DNA of 46,794 bases from contig CASFRM010000011.1 in the NCBI GenBank assembly GCA_949297185.1, positions 1-46,794 on the forward strand, in the 5' to 3' direction. Positions within the stretch are counted from its first letter, which is position 1. Each line of letters opens with the position of its first letter. Of the stretch, positions 16,570 through 24,764 are shown piece by piece. Source of the stretch: an uncultured Pseudomonadota bacterium (lineage in GTDB: Bacteria; Pseudomonadota; Alphaproteobacteria; RF32; CAG-239). The position numbers and the translations under genes were made by a program. Under the pieces are notes generated by a model. It had not been told where the DNA came from. It did no database searches and saw only the letters and a list, made by a program, of their open reading frames with translations.

Positions 16570-17370
16570 ATGCAGTTTTCAACTAAACCGTCATCAATTT
16601 TAGCCGAAGAAGCCGAGGTGCTAAAAGGCAAAAATATGATTGCGGTAACCTCCGGCACCAGAGGTTGCGGCAAGACCTGGTTTGCGGTTAATTTGGCTCA
16701 AGCTTTGAGTATGTTTAAGCAAAAAGTATTGTTGTTTGATGGAGACAGCGGTTTAAGCAATACCAAGGTGCAATTAGGACTTGATGAAGTAAACGACTTA
16801 AATTCGGTCATTTTCGGAAATCGCAGCCTCAATCAAATAATCCACGATTACGACAAAGGGCGTTTTTCTATAATAACTTCTAACTCAGGTTCCTCAGGTT
16901 TGTCCATGATGTCCATCGGCAGATTGCAGATATTGGGAGACGATTTGGCCATTATTGCGCAAAACTATGATAAAGTTGTTTTGGATATGCGCGCCGGAAT
17001 ATCAGATACCTCTAAAGTATTAGCAGGCATGTCGCAAAACATAATAGTAATGTGTACCGATGCTCCACAGTCAATGACCGATAATTACGGGCTTATCAAA
17101 ATATTGGCTTCTCGCTATCCTAAGTTAAAGATAAATCTTGTTATAAATCAGGTAAATAACATTAGTGCCGGTTTGCGAACTTATGATATTATGGAAAAAG
17201 CCTGCCGCGAATTTTTACCTGTAGCACCATTATTATTGGGAGTAATCAGGCAAGATACCAGAGTTAGGGATTCTATACGCAATCAATCAACCATAATAAA
17301 CAGATATCCCAATTCCGAAGCCTCACAAGATATATTAGCCATTGCTCAAAGGATATTATCGCATGAGTGA
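16570..17370 (+). CDS. MinD/FlhG-like P-loop ATPase in the flagellar operon
   Basis: A 266-residue ParA/MinD-family protein resembling FlhG (FleN), which controls flagellar number and placement. The Walker A region reads SGTRGCGKT (28-36). The family normally has SGKGGVGKT, so the signature lysine of deviant Walker A proteins is replaced by Thr-Arg, while the P-loop Lys-Thr remains. The second motif LLFDGDSGLSN corresponds to the family's DADxGLAN. The C-terminal part (INQVNNISAG, LLGVIRQDTRVRDSIRNQ) also fits FlhG. Its usual partner FlhF is not present next to it. It starts 3 bases after flhA and its stop overlaps the next start (ATGAGTGA). Confidence 0.8.
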   Translation: MQFSTKPSSILAEEAEVLKGKNMIAVTSGTRGCGKTWFAVNLAQALSMFKQKVLLFDGDSGLSNTKVQLGLDEVNDLNSVIFGNRSLNQIIHDYDKGRFSIITSNSGSSGLSMMSIGRLQILGDDLAIIAQNYDKVVLDMRAGISDTSKVLAGMSQNIIVMCTDAPQSMTDNYGLIKILASRYPKLKINLVINQVNNISAGLRTYDIMEKACREFLPVAPLLLGVIRQDTRVRDSIRNQSTIINRYPNSEASQDILAIAQRILSHE

Positions 17371-18841
17371 AAATATTATACCGCCTTTGTTATCGGGATT
17401 GCAGCCATCATTTTCCGAAGGCCAGCAAGGTTTACAAATTCAAAATATAACGCCGGAACTTCTAAAAATTTTACAAAGTGCAGAAGTAGCGGATTTAGAG
17501 GTTGTAAGTCTCAATAAAGGGTTGGCTCAAGCCATACTACATGTTGGTGACAAAGCCATTAATATTGTGGTTAAAGGGGGAATGCTGCCGCAAGGGGCCG
17601 AGAATATAACGGTAAAAATCGGGCAGGACGCGATGCTTTATCCGGTTAAAGAAAATCCTATTAAGCCGTCTAAAGATATAATTATCAGTCATGAGCCGAC
17701 AGTAAATAAGCCGGAAGTCGAACCATTGAATTTGGAAAAATTTATCAAAACAACTTTTCCGGAAAGTGATATTGTCAAGCAACTTAAATCACAATTTGCC
17801 GATGTTTTGCCAAGCATAAAAGTTAGTATGTCCGGTGCTGATACGGCAGATGATACGGCTGTTGTGAAAATATTGGAAAATATTTTTAAAATACCCAATT
17901 CACAATCTGAGAATTTAAGCAATATTCAAGGTAAAATTGCGACGGAATTAAACAAGTTGCAAGGACTGAATATCAAAGGAGAAGTTATTGCCAAGTTTAA
18001 TGATGTAACCAAAATAAAAACCATGTTTGGTGAAACTTTTTTTACCACCAAGGTAAATATTCCGGTTCACGAAAAGATATTATTGCATATTGACGGACTA
18101 AAATTTATTCCGCCTTTTAGCGGTGGTGACAAATTTTTACAGGAGCTTGCCAAAAATATAGAGCTGCCACGAGATATCAAAACCATAAAAGAGATATTGT
18201 CGCAGTCTCCAAAATTTGGCGATTTGCTCAAGAATATATCCGCAAACGACGAAGTACTGAGTTTAGTAGTAGAGAAAATAGCCATTAATCAAGGTAATGT
18301 GCTAAGCAAGATATATAACTTTTACCAAGCGGCAACCGGCAAAGACATCAATTTATTTTTGGGTAAAAACCTAAAAGATTTAGATAATCTTCCGACAGCG
18401 GTAAAAGAAAAAGCCGTTGAGGATATTACGCGTTTTATCAACTCATCATACCGCGAAACCGCAAATTGGAAAATAGTTGAGATGCCTTTTTTTGACGGTA
18501 ATGTTTTTAAGCCTTTGAAAATAGGAATTAAGAAAAGAGGGCAAGAAGGTAAAAAATCACACTCAAGTAAGCAAGAAGATGTCAGATTTATGATTGAAAC
18601 CGGATTTTCCAAACTCGGAGAATTTCAATTTGATGGTCTCTCTAATGTAAAAAAACGCAAACTGGACTTGATAATCAGAACCACTCAAAAGCAAGATGAA
18701 GATTTTTGTTCTCATGTTATCAATTTATTTAAGAAATCACTATATGATGTAGACTATAACGGAAGCATTAAGATAAACCAGCAAGAAGGTTTCATCAAGA
18801 TAGAAGAAGCAAACTTGATGGATGAAGGGATATATGTATAG
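17363..18841 (+). CDS. Flagellar-operon protein with FliK-like C-terminus
   Basis: A 492-residue cytoplasmic-looking protein with no signal peptide or membrane segment. The ATG at 17363 overlaps the preceding stop and has AAAGGA at a good distance; a longer in-frame start at 17342 is less likely. Most of the sequence is Lys/Asn/Ile-rich and not recognised. The C-terminal 90 residues (ETGFSKLGEFQFDGL, KRKLDLIIRT, then a short predicted helix) recall the FliK hook-length domain pattern. A similar uncharacterised protein follows flhA and the ATPase in some alphaproteobacteria (from memory, unverified). Function unknown; an export or hook-length accessory role is a guess. Confidence 0.6.
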   Translation: MSENIIPPLLSGLQPSFSEGQQGLQIQNITPELLKILQSAEVADLEVVSLNKGLAQAILHVGDKAINIVVKGGMLPQGAENITVKIGQDAMLYPVKENPIKPSKDIIISHEPTVNKPEVEPLNLEKFIKTTFPESDIVKQLKSQFADVLPSIKVSMSGADTADDTAVVKILENIFKIPNSQSENLSNIQGKIATELNKLQGLNIKGEVIAKFNDVTKIKTMFGETFFTTKVNIPVHEKILLHIDGLKFIPPFSGGDKFLQELAKNIELPRDIKTIKEILSQSPKFGDLLKNISANDEVLSLVVEKIAINQGNVLSKIYNFYQAATGKDINLFLGKNLKDLDNLPTAVKEKAVEDITRFINSSYRETANWKIVEMPFFDGNVFKPLKIGIKKRGQEGKKSHSSKQEDVRFMIETGFSKLGEFQFDGLSNVKKRKLDLIIRTTQKQDEDFCSHVINLFKKSLYDVDYNGSIKINQQEGFIKIEEANLMDEGIYV

Positions 18842-19978
18842 ATGAAAGATGCGCTAGAATATTATAAAATACTGGGAGTATCAGCCGATGCCGATGCCGA
18901 AACCATCAAGCACGCATATCGTGATTTGGCTAAAGTTTGGCACCCTGACTATAATAAAGATGCTTCGGCAACAGATATGTTTCAAAAAATCTCGATAGCA
19001 TACGATATATTAAGCGATGAGCAGTCGCGTCTGCGCTACGATTTACTTTCGTTGGTCTATGGCAAAGAAAATTATCCCGACATAGAAAGTATGACGGCAT
19101 TTCAAGATGACGGAGACGGAGTAAGGATAAGAGTTTTAAATCTCTTTTCGGTCAGGAGCTGGTTTTTAGGTTACAAAGTATCTCAACATCACGCAATCAG
19201 CAAAGAGAGTTCGGCTTTTTCTAAAACAGCAAAGAATGCAGCCTTAAATTGGCTTTGCGGATGGTGGCACCCAAAAGCCTTTTTGCAAAATATCAAAGCA
19301 ATAAAAAATAATTTTAAGCACCCGCTTAATGATAATGAGAGTAAAAAAGCTCTGATTCATAATATGATTGTATATGCTCGCGATAAACAACAGGCATCAT
19401 CGGTAAAATGCGGATTACAGGCAGAACTGATGTTTAGCGGAGAAGATAAAGCTTTGATAGATAAATTTATAAGTTTGCAAAATATAAAAGTATCTGCACC
19501 CAAAGCATGGAAAACAACCTCGCTCAAGCTTGGACAGCTGACAGTTCCGGCTATGGCTGCAGTGGTTGTAATGTTTTCCGGAGCCGACAAATACATGAAC
19601 CTAAGTGAATCGGAATTATGGAATATTTTTGCTTCTAAAAAAGAGATTAACTACTATCAAGAAGTAAATTTCGGCCAAGGAGAGAGTGTCGATGATGTCG
19701 TAGTAGGCAAGATAATGAGTGTTCCGGTAAATAAATCCGATAACACACAATTATACCATCTCACAAAAGACAGCAAAATAATGTATGGACCGTCAAGTGA
19801 TTTTGATGTAATCAAGACCCTGCCGTCGCAAACCACCGTTCGCCTAACCGGCTATACTCCGGACAATGTATGGGCCAGAATTATGATAGATAACGGCGAG
19901 ATAGGTTTTGTTTATTTTGCCGATATCAAACAAGGTATAGGCAAGGACATTCCTTTTGGCAGTGCAATTACGGAATAA
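18842..19978 (+). CDS. J-domain protein with C-terminal SH3-like domain
   Basis: A 378-residue protein starting with a complete J domain (about 5-68) including the HPD tripeptide at 34-36 that stimulates Hsp70/DnaK. It lacks the Gly/Phe region, zinc finger and substrate domains of DnaJ. A middle region of about 150 residues is unrecognised. A likely membrane segment lies at about 231-247 (LTVPAMAAVVVMF). The end (about 303-363) looks like a bacterial SH3 domain (TVRLTGYTPDNVWARIMI, GEIGFVYFADI). If the SH3 part is periplasmic it could touch the cell wall while the J domain recruits DnaK inside. It starts directly after the previous stop and closes the flagellar operon. Confidence 0.8.
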   Translation: MKDALEYYKILGVSADADAETIKHAYRDLAKVWHPDYNKDASATDMFQKISIAYDILSDEQSRLRYDLLSLVYGKENYPDIESMTAFQDDGDGVRIRVLNLFSVRSWFLGYKVSQHHAISKESSAFSKTAKNAALNWLCGWWHPKAFLQNIKAIKNNFKHPLNDNESKKALIHNMIVYARDKQQASSVKCGLQAELMFSGEDKALIDKFISLQNIKVSAPKAWKTTSLKLGQLTVPAMAAVVVMFSGADKYMNLSESELWNIFASKKEINYYQEVNFGQGESVDDVVVGKIMSVPVNKSDNTQLYHLTKDSKIMYGPSSDFDVIKTLPSQTTVRLTGYTPDNVWARIMIDNGEIGFVYFADIKQGIGKDIPFGSAITE

Positions 19979-20756
19979 ATTTTATTGCTTCGATTTTGCT
20001 TGCCAGACCGGAATTATCATCAATCGTAATGAGAGCACCGCACAAGGTTGCTTTTCCGCTGCAAGGCTCTAATTTTCTGGGAGAAAATTTGTCTTTCAAT
20101 CTTTCGATCGGTGCCTGAATATCAAAGCCGATGACACCGCCATAATCACCGCACATTCCGGCATCGGTCTGAAAAGCGGTTCCTTTAGGTAAAATTGTTG
20201 CATCATTTGTCGGCACATGAGTGTGAGATCCGATAACCGCCGACACTCTGCCGTCAAGATAATGTGCAAAAGCTTGTTTTTCTGCGGTAGCTTCGGCATG
20301 AATATCGACGAAGATTGCGGCAATATTTTTACCTAAAGTATAATTTTCCAATACTTTATCAATTGCTTGTAACGGGCAATCCACGGCCTCCATAAAAACT
20401 CGTCCCACGACTTCGATTACCAACAATTTTTTTCCGTTATCCAGCGGAATTTCGCGATAACCGCTACCGGCCAAATTAGAACTGTAATTAAGAGGTCTGA
20501 CGATTTTTTTGTTTTCATCAAGATAGGGAATTATATCTTTTTGATTCCAGACATGATCACCGGTTACTATGGCTGATACTCCGGCTTCAAATAAAAGGTT
20601 GCAGATTTTAGGAGTGCAACCAAAACCATGAGCGGCATTATCGGTATTTACGATTAATGCGTCGAAGCCATACATTTCTTTAAGATTTTTAACATTATTT
20701 CTTACCGCCTCACGACCGGATTTTGCAACAATGTCGCCTAGGTACAATATCTTCAA
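19968..20756 (-). CDS. YmdB-family (TIGR00282) metallophosphoesterase
   Basis: A 262-residue calcineurin-like phosphoesterase. YmdB homologues hydrolyse cyclic nucleotides such as 2',3'-cAMP. Metal-site motifs are present: YLGDIV (Asp8), NTDNAAHGFG, TGDHVW, DIHAEAT and GSHTHVPT. Compared with Bacillus YmdB, the NxEN motif has Asp for Glu and the TGNH motif is TGDH; the latter is, as I recall, common in alphaproteobacterial members. The start codon is TTG with AAAGGGAA upstream. The 3' end overlaps the J-domain gene by 11 bases tail-to-tail. Upstream lies the 6S RNA on the same strand. Confidence 0.88.
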   Translation of the reverse strand: MKILYLGDIVAKSGREAVRNNVKNLKEMYGFDALIVNTDNAAHGFGCTPKICNLLFEAGVSAIVTGDHVWNQKDIIPYLDENKKIVRPLNYSSNLAGSGYREIPLDNGKKLLVIEVVGRVFMEAVDCPLQAIDKVLENYTLGKNIAAIFVDIHAEATAEKQAFAHYLDGRVSAVIGSHTHVPTNDATILPKGTAFQTDAGMCGDYGGVIGFDIQAPIERLKDKFSPRKLEPCSGKATLCGALITIDDNSGLASKIEAIKFIP

Positions 20757-20782
20757 TTTACAAATTCCCTTTTCATAACTGA

Positions 20783-20812
20783 GAAAACTCCGCTTAAGAG
20801 AGCGGAGTTTTC
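20783..20812 (-). terminator. Hairpin terminator behind the 6S RNA
   Basis: A perfect 12-bp stem GAAAACTCCGCT/AGCGGAGTTTTC with a 6-base loop. The T-run lies at the end of the stem, so it could act in either direction. It follows the 3' end of the 6S RNA by about 8 bases and precedes the phosphoesterase gene. Confidence 0.7.
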
Positions 20813-20820
20813 AAACTGCA

Positions 20821-20992
20821 AAGATTTAAGAGAAACCGTTTAGCCGTATAATACATTCTTGAAACGAACCGCGGGTCAATAAGTGGGTGCCATATAAATA
20901 AACCACGATTTATTCAGCGACAGCTCCCTAAAAAATAATGTTGGCTCGGAAGACCTGCTAATCTACGAACTACGCAGTCTCTAAAAACCTTT
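20821..20992 (-). ncRNA. ssrS: 6S RNA
   Basis: 6S RNA binds the sigma-70 holoenzyme and mimics an open promoter. Read on the minus strand, this gene-free stretch behind zapA contains the segments I recognise from alphaproteobacterial 6S RNAs: AGCAGGTCTTCCGAGCC, then TAGGGAGCTG, then GGCACCCACTTATTGACC and GCGGTTCG. The ends pair: AAGGTTTTTAGAGAC at the 5' side with TTTCTCTTAAATCTT at the 3' side. About 172 nt is in range (150-200). Position downstream of zapA is the classical location. End points are estimated from the closing stem, and the promoter would lie in the end of zapA. Confidence 0.85.
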
Positions 20993-21004
20993 TATGCAAT
21001 AATG

Positions 21005-21343
21005 CTATAATAAATTTATCCCGTTTGCAAGAGTTTTAATCGTCGAATTCAAACTTTTTATTTTATCAGCCAATTCGGCGTCCAATTTGGTCAAATCCGG
21101 ACAGTTTTGGACGGGAATATCATTGTTTTGCGGCTTATTTTTTTTCAATTCGGAAAGTTCGTCGGCCAACAAGAGAGCAACCATGGTAAGGAGCATGTTT
21201 TCGCTCACCTGAGTACTTCCGTCGGTCAGTAATTTTGCTTTTTCATCGAGGATTCTAGACAGCTGCAGGATTCGCAATTCTTGACCGTCTTCGCATGCAA
21301 TCGCATATTCTCTTGAATTAATGGTGATAGTAACCTGAGCCAT
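21005..21343 (-). CDS. zapA: Cell division protein ZapA
   Basis: A small FtsZ-ring-associated protein that bundles FtsZ filaments. The 112 residues have the conserved N-terminal strand-rich head (VTITINSREYAIACEDGQE, then LLTDGSTQVSENMLLTMVALLLADEL) and a C-terminal coiled coil. The start MAQVTI at 21343 is preferred over an in-frame ATG at 21358, as it gives the family's usual N-terminus. The start lies one base beyond the stop of the upstream coiled-coil gene, so the two are probably translated together. The 6S RNA gene lies directly downstream. Confidence 0.92.
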   Translation of the reverse strand: MAQVTITINSREYAIACEDGQELRILQLSRILDEKAKLLTDGSTQVSENMLLTMVALLLADELSELKKNKPQNNDIPVQNCPDLTKLDAELADKIKSLNSTIKTLANGINLL

Positions 21344-21344
21344 A

Positions 21345-21584
21345 CTACAAAACCTCATTTATAAATTTATTGATGTTGTCAATTTTATGTAAAGCCTGTT
21401 TGGCGGCATCTTCCAATTTGGCATTTTTTTGCCTGAAGTCATCAATTTGATTTTCTAAATTTTTCTTATCATTTTCAACTTTAGCCTCTTTGTTTTTTAT
21501 GGCTGTATCAAGATTGGCGACTAATGTTGACAGCTCACTCAAGGCATCATAAGTTTTGGTAAATTCAAAATTTTTATTGTCCAT
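21345..21584 (-). CDS. Small coiled-coil protein, DUF4164-like
   Basis: A 79-residue, highly charged, almost wholly helical protein (heptad pattern from about residue 14 to 65: LSTLVANLDTAIKNKEAK and onward). DUF4164 proteins are short coiled coils found directly upstream of zapA in alphaproteobacteria; size, composition and position agree. It could work with ZapA at the division site, which is inference. The ribosome site is weak (GAAAGAAA). Confidence 0.7.
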   Translation of the reverse strand: MDNKNFEFTKTYDALSELSTLVANLDTAIKNKEAKVENDKKNLENQIDDFRQKNAKLEDAAKQALHKIDNINKFINEVL

Positions 21585-21682
21585 TGGTTATTTTTCTTTC
21601 ACTTTAAAAAATAATCGCTTATTATCGTCAAGTAACAACATAATAAACAGCAGAATAACTTTTACAAGAGATAAAGCAAATT

Positions 21683-22192
21683 ATGCCACAGATAATATTA
21701 GATACCAGAGAAGAAAGCGGAAACATACCGCAGTCAGATAAAATATCATGCTATATAGTTTCTGCCGATATAAAGGCCGATGTTTTACAACAACTCAAGC
21801 AGAGTCAAAAAATGATTTTAAGCTTTGGGGCGGACAGTTTAGAATTTTGCCGTCGGGAAAACCTTGATGGCATATTTGTAGAATTAGATGAAAAAAAGCC
21901 GATAAAATCTCAACTAAAACCACTAAGAGAAGCCCTAAGACACAAAACATTGGGCGTCTTGATACCGATAAGACGGCACGAGGCAATGCTTGTAGGAGAG
22001 ATTGAACCCGAGTTTATAGCATTTAAGCAAGGTGATGATATCGAGCACGATAAATCAATTCTGTCATGGTATAACGAGTTATTTTTAATTCCCTCGGCTT
22101 TGAGTTATAACGGCAGTAAAGAAGATTTAGAGGAATATGATGTCGATTTTGTAATACTAACGGCAAAAAAATTTAAAAATTTTGGTTGCTAA
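21683..22192 (+). CDS. Possible thiamine-phosphate-synthase-like protein
   Basis: A 169-residue protein with no clear catalytic signature. The sequence can be laid on a shortened ThiE-type TIM barrel: ENLDGIFVELDE resembles the strand with GADGVHL, LGVLIPIRRHEAMLVGEIEPEFIAF resembles the IG-S-H ... A-ADY-FG part, and YDVDFVILTAKKF the final GAD-VAV strand. It is shorter than functional ThiE (about 210) and lacks the phosphate-binding motifs, so enzymatic activity is doubtful. A thiE-like gene next to efp and an IMPase is an arrangement I recall from Rhodospirillales. Divergent from the zapA operon. Confidence 0.45.
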   Translation: MPQIILDTREESGNIPQSDKISCYIVSADIKADVLQQLKQSQKMILSFGADSLEFCRRENLDGIFVELDEKKPIKSQLKPLREALRHKTLGVLIPIRRHEAMLVGEIEPEFIAFKQGDDIEHDKSILSWYNELFLIPSALSYNGSKEDLEEYDVDFVILTAKKFKNFGC

Positions 22193-22257
22193 AAACAGAA
22201 GTTTATATTAGTTTGCTAAGAAAAAAAGGTAACAATTAAAATATTGGGAGTATAAAA

Positions 22258-22821
22258 ATGAAACAACAAGCAGGATCAATTCGTATCGGTTGGGTAATTG
22301 AGTACAAAGGAAAACCGTGGACAGTTATTAAAACCAATTTTGTAAAACCCGGCAAAGGCGGTGCTTTCATGCAGGTCGAAATGAAAGCTGTAGAAGAGGG
22401 TACCAAAACCAACGAAAGATTCCGTACTGAAGATATGGTAGAAAAATTGATGGTCGAAACCAAAGACTGCCAGTTTTTATATGAAGATGCAACCGGACTT
22501 ACCTTTATGGAAAGTGACACATACGAACAATTCGCCATGCCGTCGGATATCTTGGGTGATTCAAGACCGTTCATGACCGATGGTATGGAAGTTAAGGTAA
22601 GTGTAATTGATGGCAAACCGATATCAGTAGAACTGCCGTTACAGGTTATCTGCGAAGTTGTTGAAACCGAGCCGGTTATTAAAGGACAAACCGTTTCATC
22701 ATCTTACAAGCCTGCTATATTGGACAACGGTGTCAGAACAACAGTTCCTCCGTTTGTTGGCGTAGGCGATAAAATTGTTGTAGCTACGGCAGATGCCTCT
22801 TATGTTGAAAGAGCTAAATAA
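22258..22821 (+). CDS. efp: Translation elongation factor P
   Basis: Relieves ribosome stalling at consecutive prolines. The 187 residues show three beta-barrel domains of normal length. The loop tip that reaches the peptidyl-transfer centre is PGKGGAF with Lys33, the residue that is lysylated in species with EpmA/EpmB. GGGAG precedes the ATG. The stop overlaps the next ATG (TAATG), so the IMPase homologue downstream is translationally coupled. Confidence 0.97.
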   Translation: MKQQAGSIRIGWVIEYKGKPWTVIKTNFVKPGKGGAFMQVEMKAVEEGTKTNERFRTEDMVEKLMVETKDCQFLYEDATGLTFMESDTYEQFAMPSDILGDSRPFMTDGMEVKVSVIDGKPISVELPLQVICEVVETEPVIKGQTVSSSYKPAILDNGVRTTVPPFVGVGDKIVVATADASYVERAK

Positions 22822-23579
22822 TGTCTTATATCTCTACCAATTTGAGTCTGTTAATCAACACTGTAAAAAAAGCCGCGGCAGGTTTGTCGCGCGACTTTAG
22901 CGAGATTGAACAGCTACAAACATCGGTTAAAGGGCACGAAGAATTTACCAAGGCCGCAATCGAAAGAACACTCGGCCTGTTGCGTAACGGTCTTCAAAAG
23001 GCCCGTCCGCAATATGCAGTAATCACATCAGGAAGCAAAATCCCCTCAGGGTCTTATTTTGTGGTTTCGGCTCTTGATGGTATGGTTAACTTCATGCACG
23101 GCATTCCGTATTTTGCCGTAAGTGTAGCCGAGGTTGTCGACGGCAAAATAACTTCAGCCGTTATTTATAATCCGGCCACCACCGATTTGTACTTTACCGA
23201 AAAAGGCTACGGAGCATTCAAAGAAGGTTTCCGTAATCATGAAAGATTGCGCGTTTCTGCTCGCAAGGATTTGAGTGCGGCATTGGTTTCTGCATCAGGC
23301 GATATCGCCGGAAAGTCTTTGGCAGTGAGAAGTTTGGGCTCAACAGCTCTTGATTTTGCGTATTTGGCTTCGGGAAAACTTGAAACAGTTGTTTTTGAAG
23401 GTGAAGATGTCCTTGATGCTGCAGCCGGTATTTTATTGGTAAAAGAAGCCGGAGGTCAGGTATGGTCATTATCATCAAAAGAAATTCACGATAGTGATGA
23501 GCACATCTTGGCATCAAAAGGTATCGTTGCTGCCAATACAGCTCTGAGCGATAAAGTTTTTGCCGTAACCAACAAATAA
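22821..23579 (+). CDS. Inositol-monophosphatase-family protein, probable pseudoenzyme
   Basis: A 252-residue SuhB/IMPase-fold protein, of nearly normal length (about 260). The fold is well supported by NFMHGIPYFAVSVAEV, ARPQYAVI, GSTALDFAYLASGKLE and LDAAAGILLVKEAGG. The metal ligands are mostly gone. The family's EESG (about residues 68-71) is TSGS here. The DPLDGT box is SALDGM (83-88), losing its first Asp. The upstream TEAD-like motif is TKAA. Only the late Asp in LDAAAG remains. Two-metal phosphatase chemistry is therefore unlikely, although the frame is intact. It overlaps efp by one base. A structural or RNA-polymerase-binding role, as proposed for SuhB, would not need catalysis. Confidence 0.85.
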   Translation: MSYISTNLSLLINTVKKAAAGLSRDFSEIEQLQTSVKGHEEFTKAAIERTLGLLRNGLQKARPQYAVITSGSKIPSGSYFVVSALDGMVNFMHGIPYFAVSVAEVVDGKITSAVIYNPATTDLYFTEKGYGAFKEGFRNHERLRVSARKDLSAALVSASGDIAGKSLAVRSLGSTALDFAYLASGKLETVVFEGEDVLDAAAGILLVKEAGGQVWSLSSKEIHDSDEHILASKGIVAANTALSDKVFAVTNK

Positions 23580-23593
23580 TTTCGGAGGTTTGT

Positions 23594-24661
23594 ATGCGTT
23601 TATCAAAGGTCTTTTTTACAACGGCGATGATGTTTTCTGTTTCTGCCATGGCAGAAGAAAATGTTGTTGTCGACTTGTCGGTTTTAGATGGATTGGGATC
23701 GTCTTATGTCGGTGTTTCTCAACCGATGTTTCCGGTTTTGCCCAAAAAAGCCAAACCGACCGTAAAAAAGACTTTTGCTAAATCAAAATCATCTGTTTCA
23801 GGTAAGAAAGAGGCCAAAGAAGCTCAGGTGAAAGTAGAAGTTAAGCCGGAAGTAAAGGCAGAAACCAAGCCCGAAGTAAAGGCAGAAACCAAACCGGAGA
23901 TCAAAACAGAAGCAAAAGGCCAAGATTTTGTAAAGACTCAAGAAGCTCCCCGCAAGATTGAGTCCGTGCAAGAAGAACCGGTAAAATATGTAGCCTCCGG
24001 CGAGCCGGTTGAGGTTGTAGCTGTTGAGCCGGTAACCAATAAGGAGCCTGTAACCGCTCCGAAAGTAGAGAATAAAACACTCTCTGCGGCCGAAATTTCT
24101 GCAGCTCTTTCCGGCGAAGCCGATAAAACTACAGACAAAGCACCCGCAGACATCATACAATTACCGGAAACAAAATCTGATGGTCAAGCAACAAAGTCTG
24201 CTGCCGAAATTTCATCGGAGAGCATGCCTTCATCATTGACTACTTTATCGAAAGAAGACAAAGATGCCGGAAAAGCAGAGATTAATCCTCAGGTAAACAA
24301 AGCTTTCCAAGCTGACAAAGGACTTTTGATAGAAGAAAATGTACCGGAGATGGTTAATAAAAAGTCTGATAATGTACTAAAGTTTTCAGAAGACGGAGAT
24401 GAAGTCACCCCTGAGATGGGTAAAAAGATTAATTCCATAGTTAAAAACTTTAGAAATATGGAAAAAAGCAAAATTGCCATATATGCCTATAACCTTGAAG
24501 ACGGAACCGATAGCTTTAAGCGCAAAAGAATCAGCTTAAATCGAGCCATTGCCGTAAGAACCTATCTTCTAAAGCAAGGTTACAAAAACTTCAGCATAAA
24601 GGTCATTAATATTAATGCCGGTTCCGATAAAGTTAATACGGTAGAATTGGAAGAGATTTAA
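23594..24661 (+). CDS. Secreted protein with OmpA-like C-terminal domain
   Basis: A 355-residue protein with a signal peptide (MRLSKVFFTTAMMFSVSAMA, cleaved near residue 20). A long Lys/Glu/Pro/Val-rich low-complexity region (about 50-250) follows, including tandem PEVKAETK-like units at 81-98. The final 95 residues fit a divergent OmpA-like peptidoglycan-binding domain: LKFSEDGDEVTPEMGKKI, IAIYAYN and KRISLNRAIAVRTYLLKQGY. Such proteins tether the envelope to the cell wall. CGGAGG precedes the ATG, 14 bases after the IMPase homologue, so it may be co-transcribed with efp. Confidence 0.8.
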   Translation: MRLSKVFFTTAMMFSVSAMAEENVVVDLSVLDGLGSSYVGVSQPMFPVLPKKAKPTVKKTFAKSKSSVSGKKEAKEAQVKVEVKPEVKAETKPEVKAETKPEIKTEAKGQDFVKTQEAPRKIESVQEEPVKYVASGEPVEVVAVEPVTNKEPVTAPKVENKTLSAAEISAALSGEADKTTDKAPADIIQLPETKSDGQATKSAAEISSESMPSSLTTLSKEDKDAGKAEINPQVNKAFQADKGLLIEENVPEMVNKKSDNVLKFSEDGDEVTPEMGKKINSIVKNFRNMEKSKIAIYAYNLEDGTDSFKRKRISLNRAIAVRTYLLKQGYKNFSIKVININAGSDKVNTVELEEI

Positions 24662-24688
24662 AAAAAACACAAAATTTTAAAATAATGC

Positions 24689-24717
24689 TTGCGTTATTTA
24701 AATGCTTAATGTATAAG
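24689..24717 (+). promoter_or_regulatory. Sigma-70-type promoter of rpmE
   Basis: TTGCGT (24689-24694) and TATAAG (24712-24717) are separated by 17 bases. Transcription would start near 24724, about 40 bases before the rpmE ATG. Confidence 0.6.
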
Positions 24718-24764
24718 GGGCATAAAATTATCGCGTTTAATGTAGAAATTGGGAGCAATTAAAA

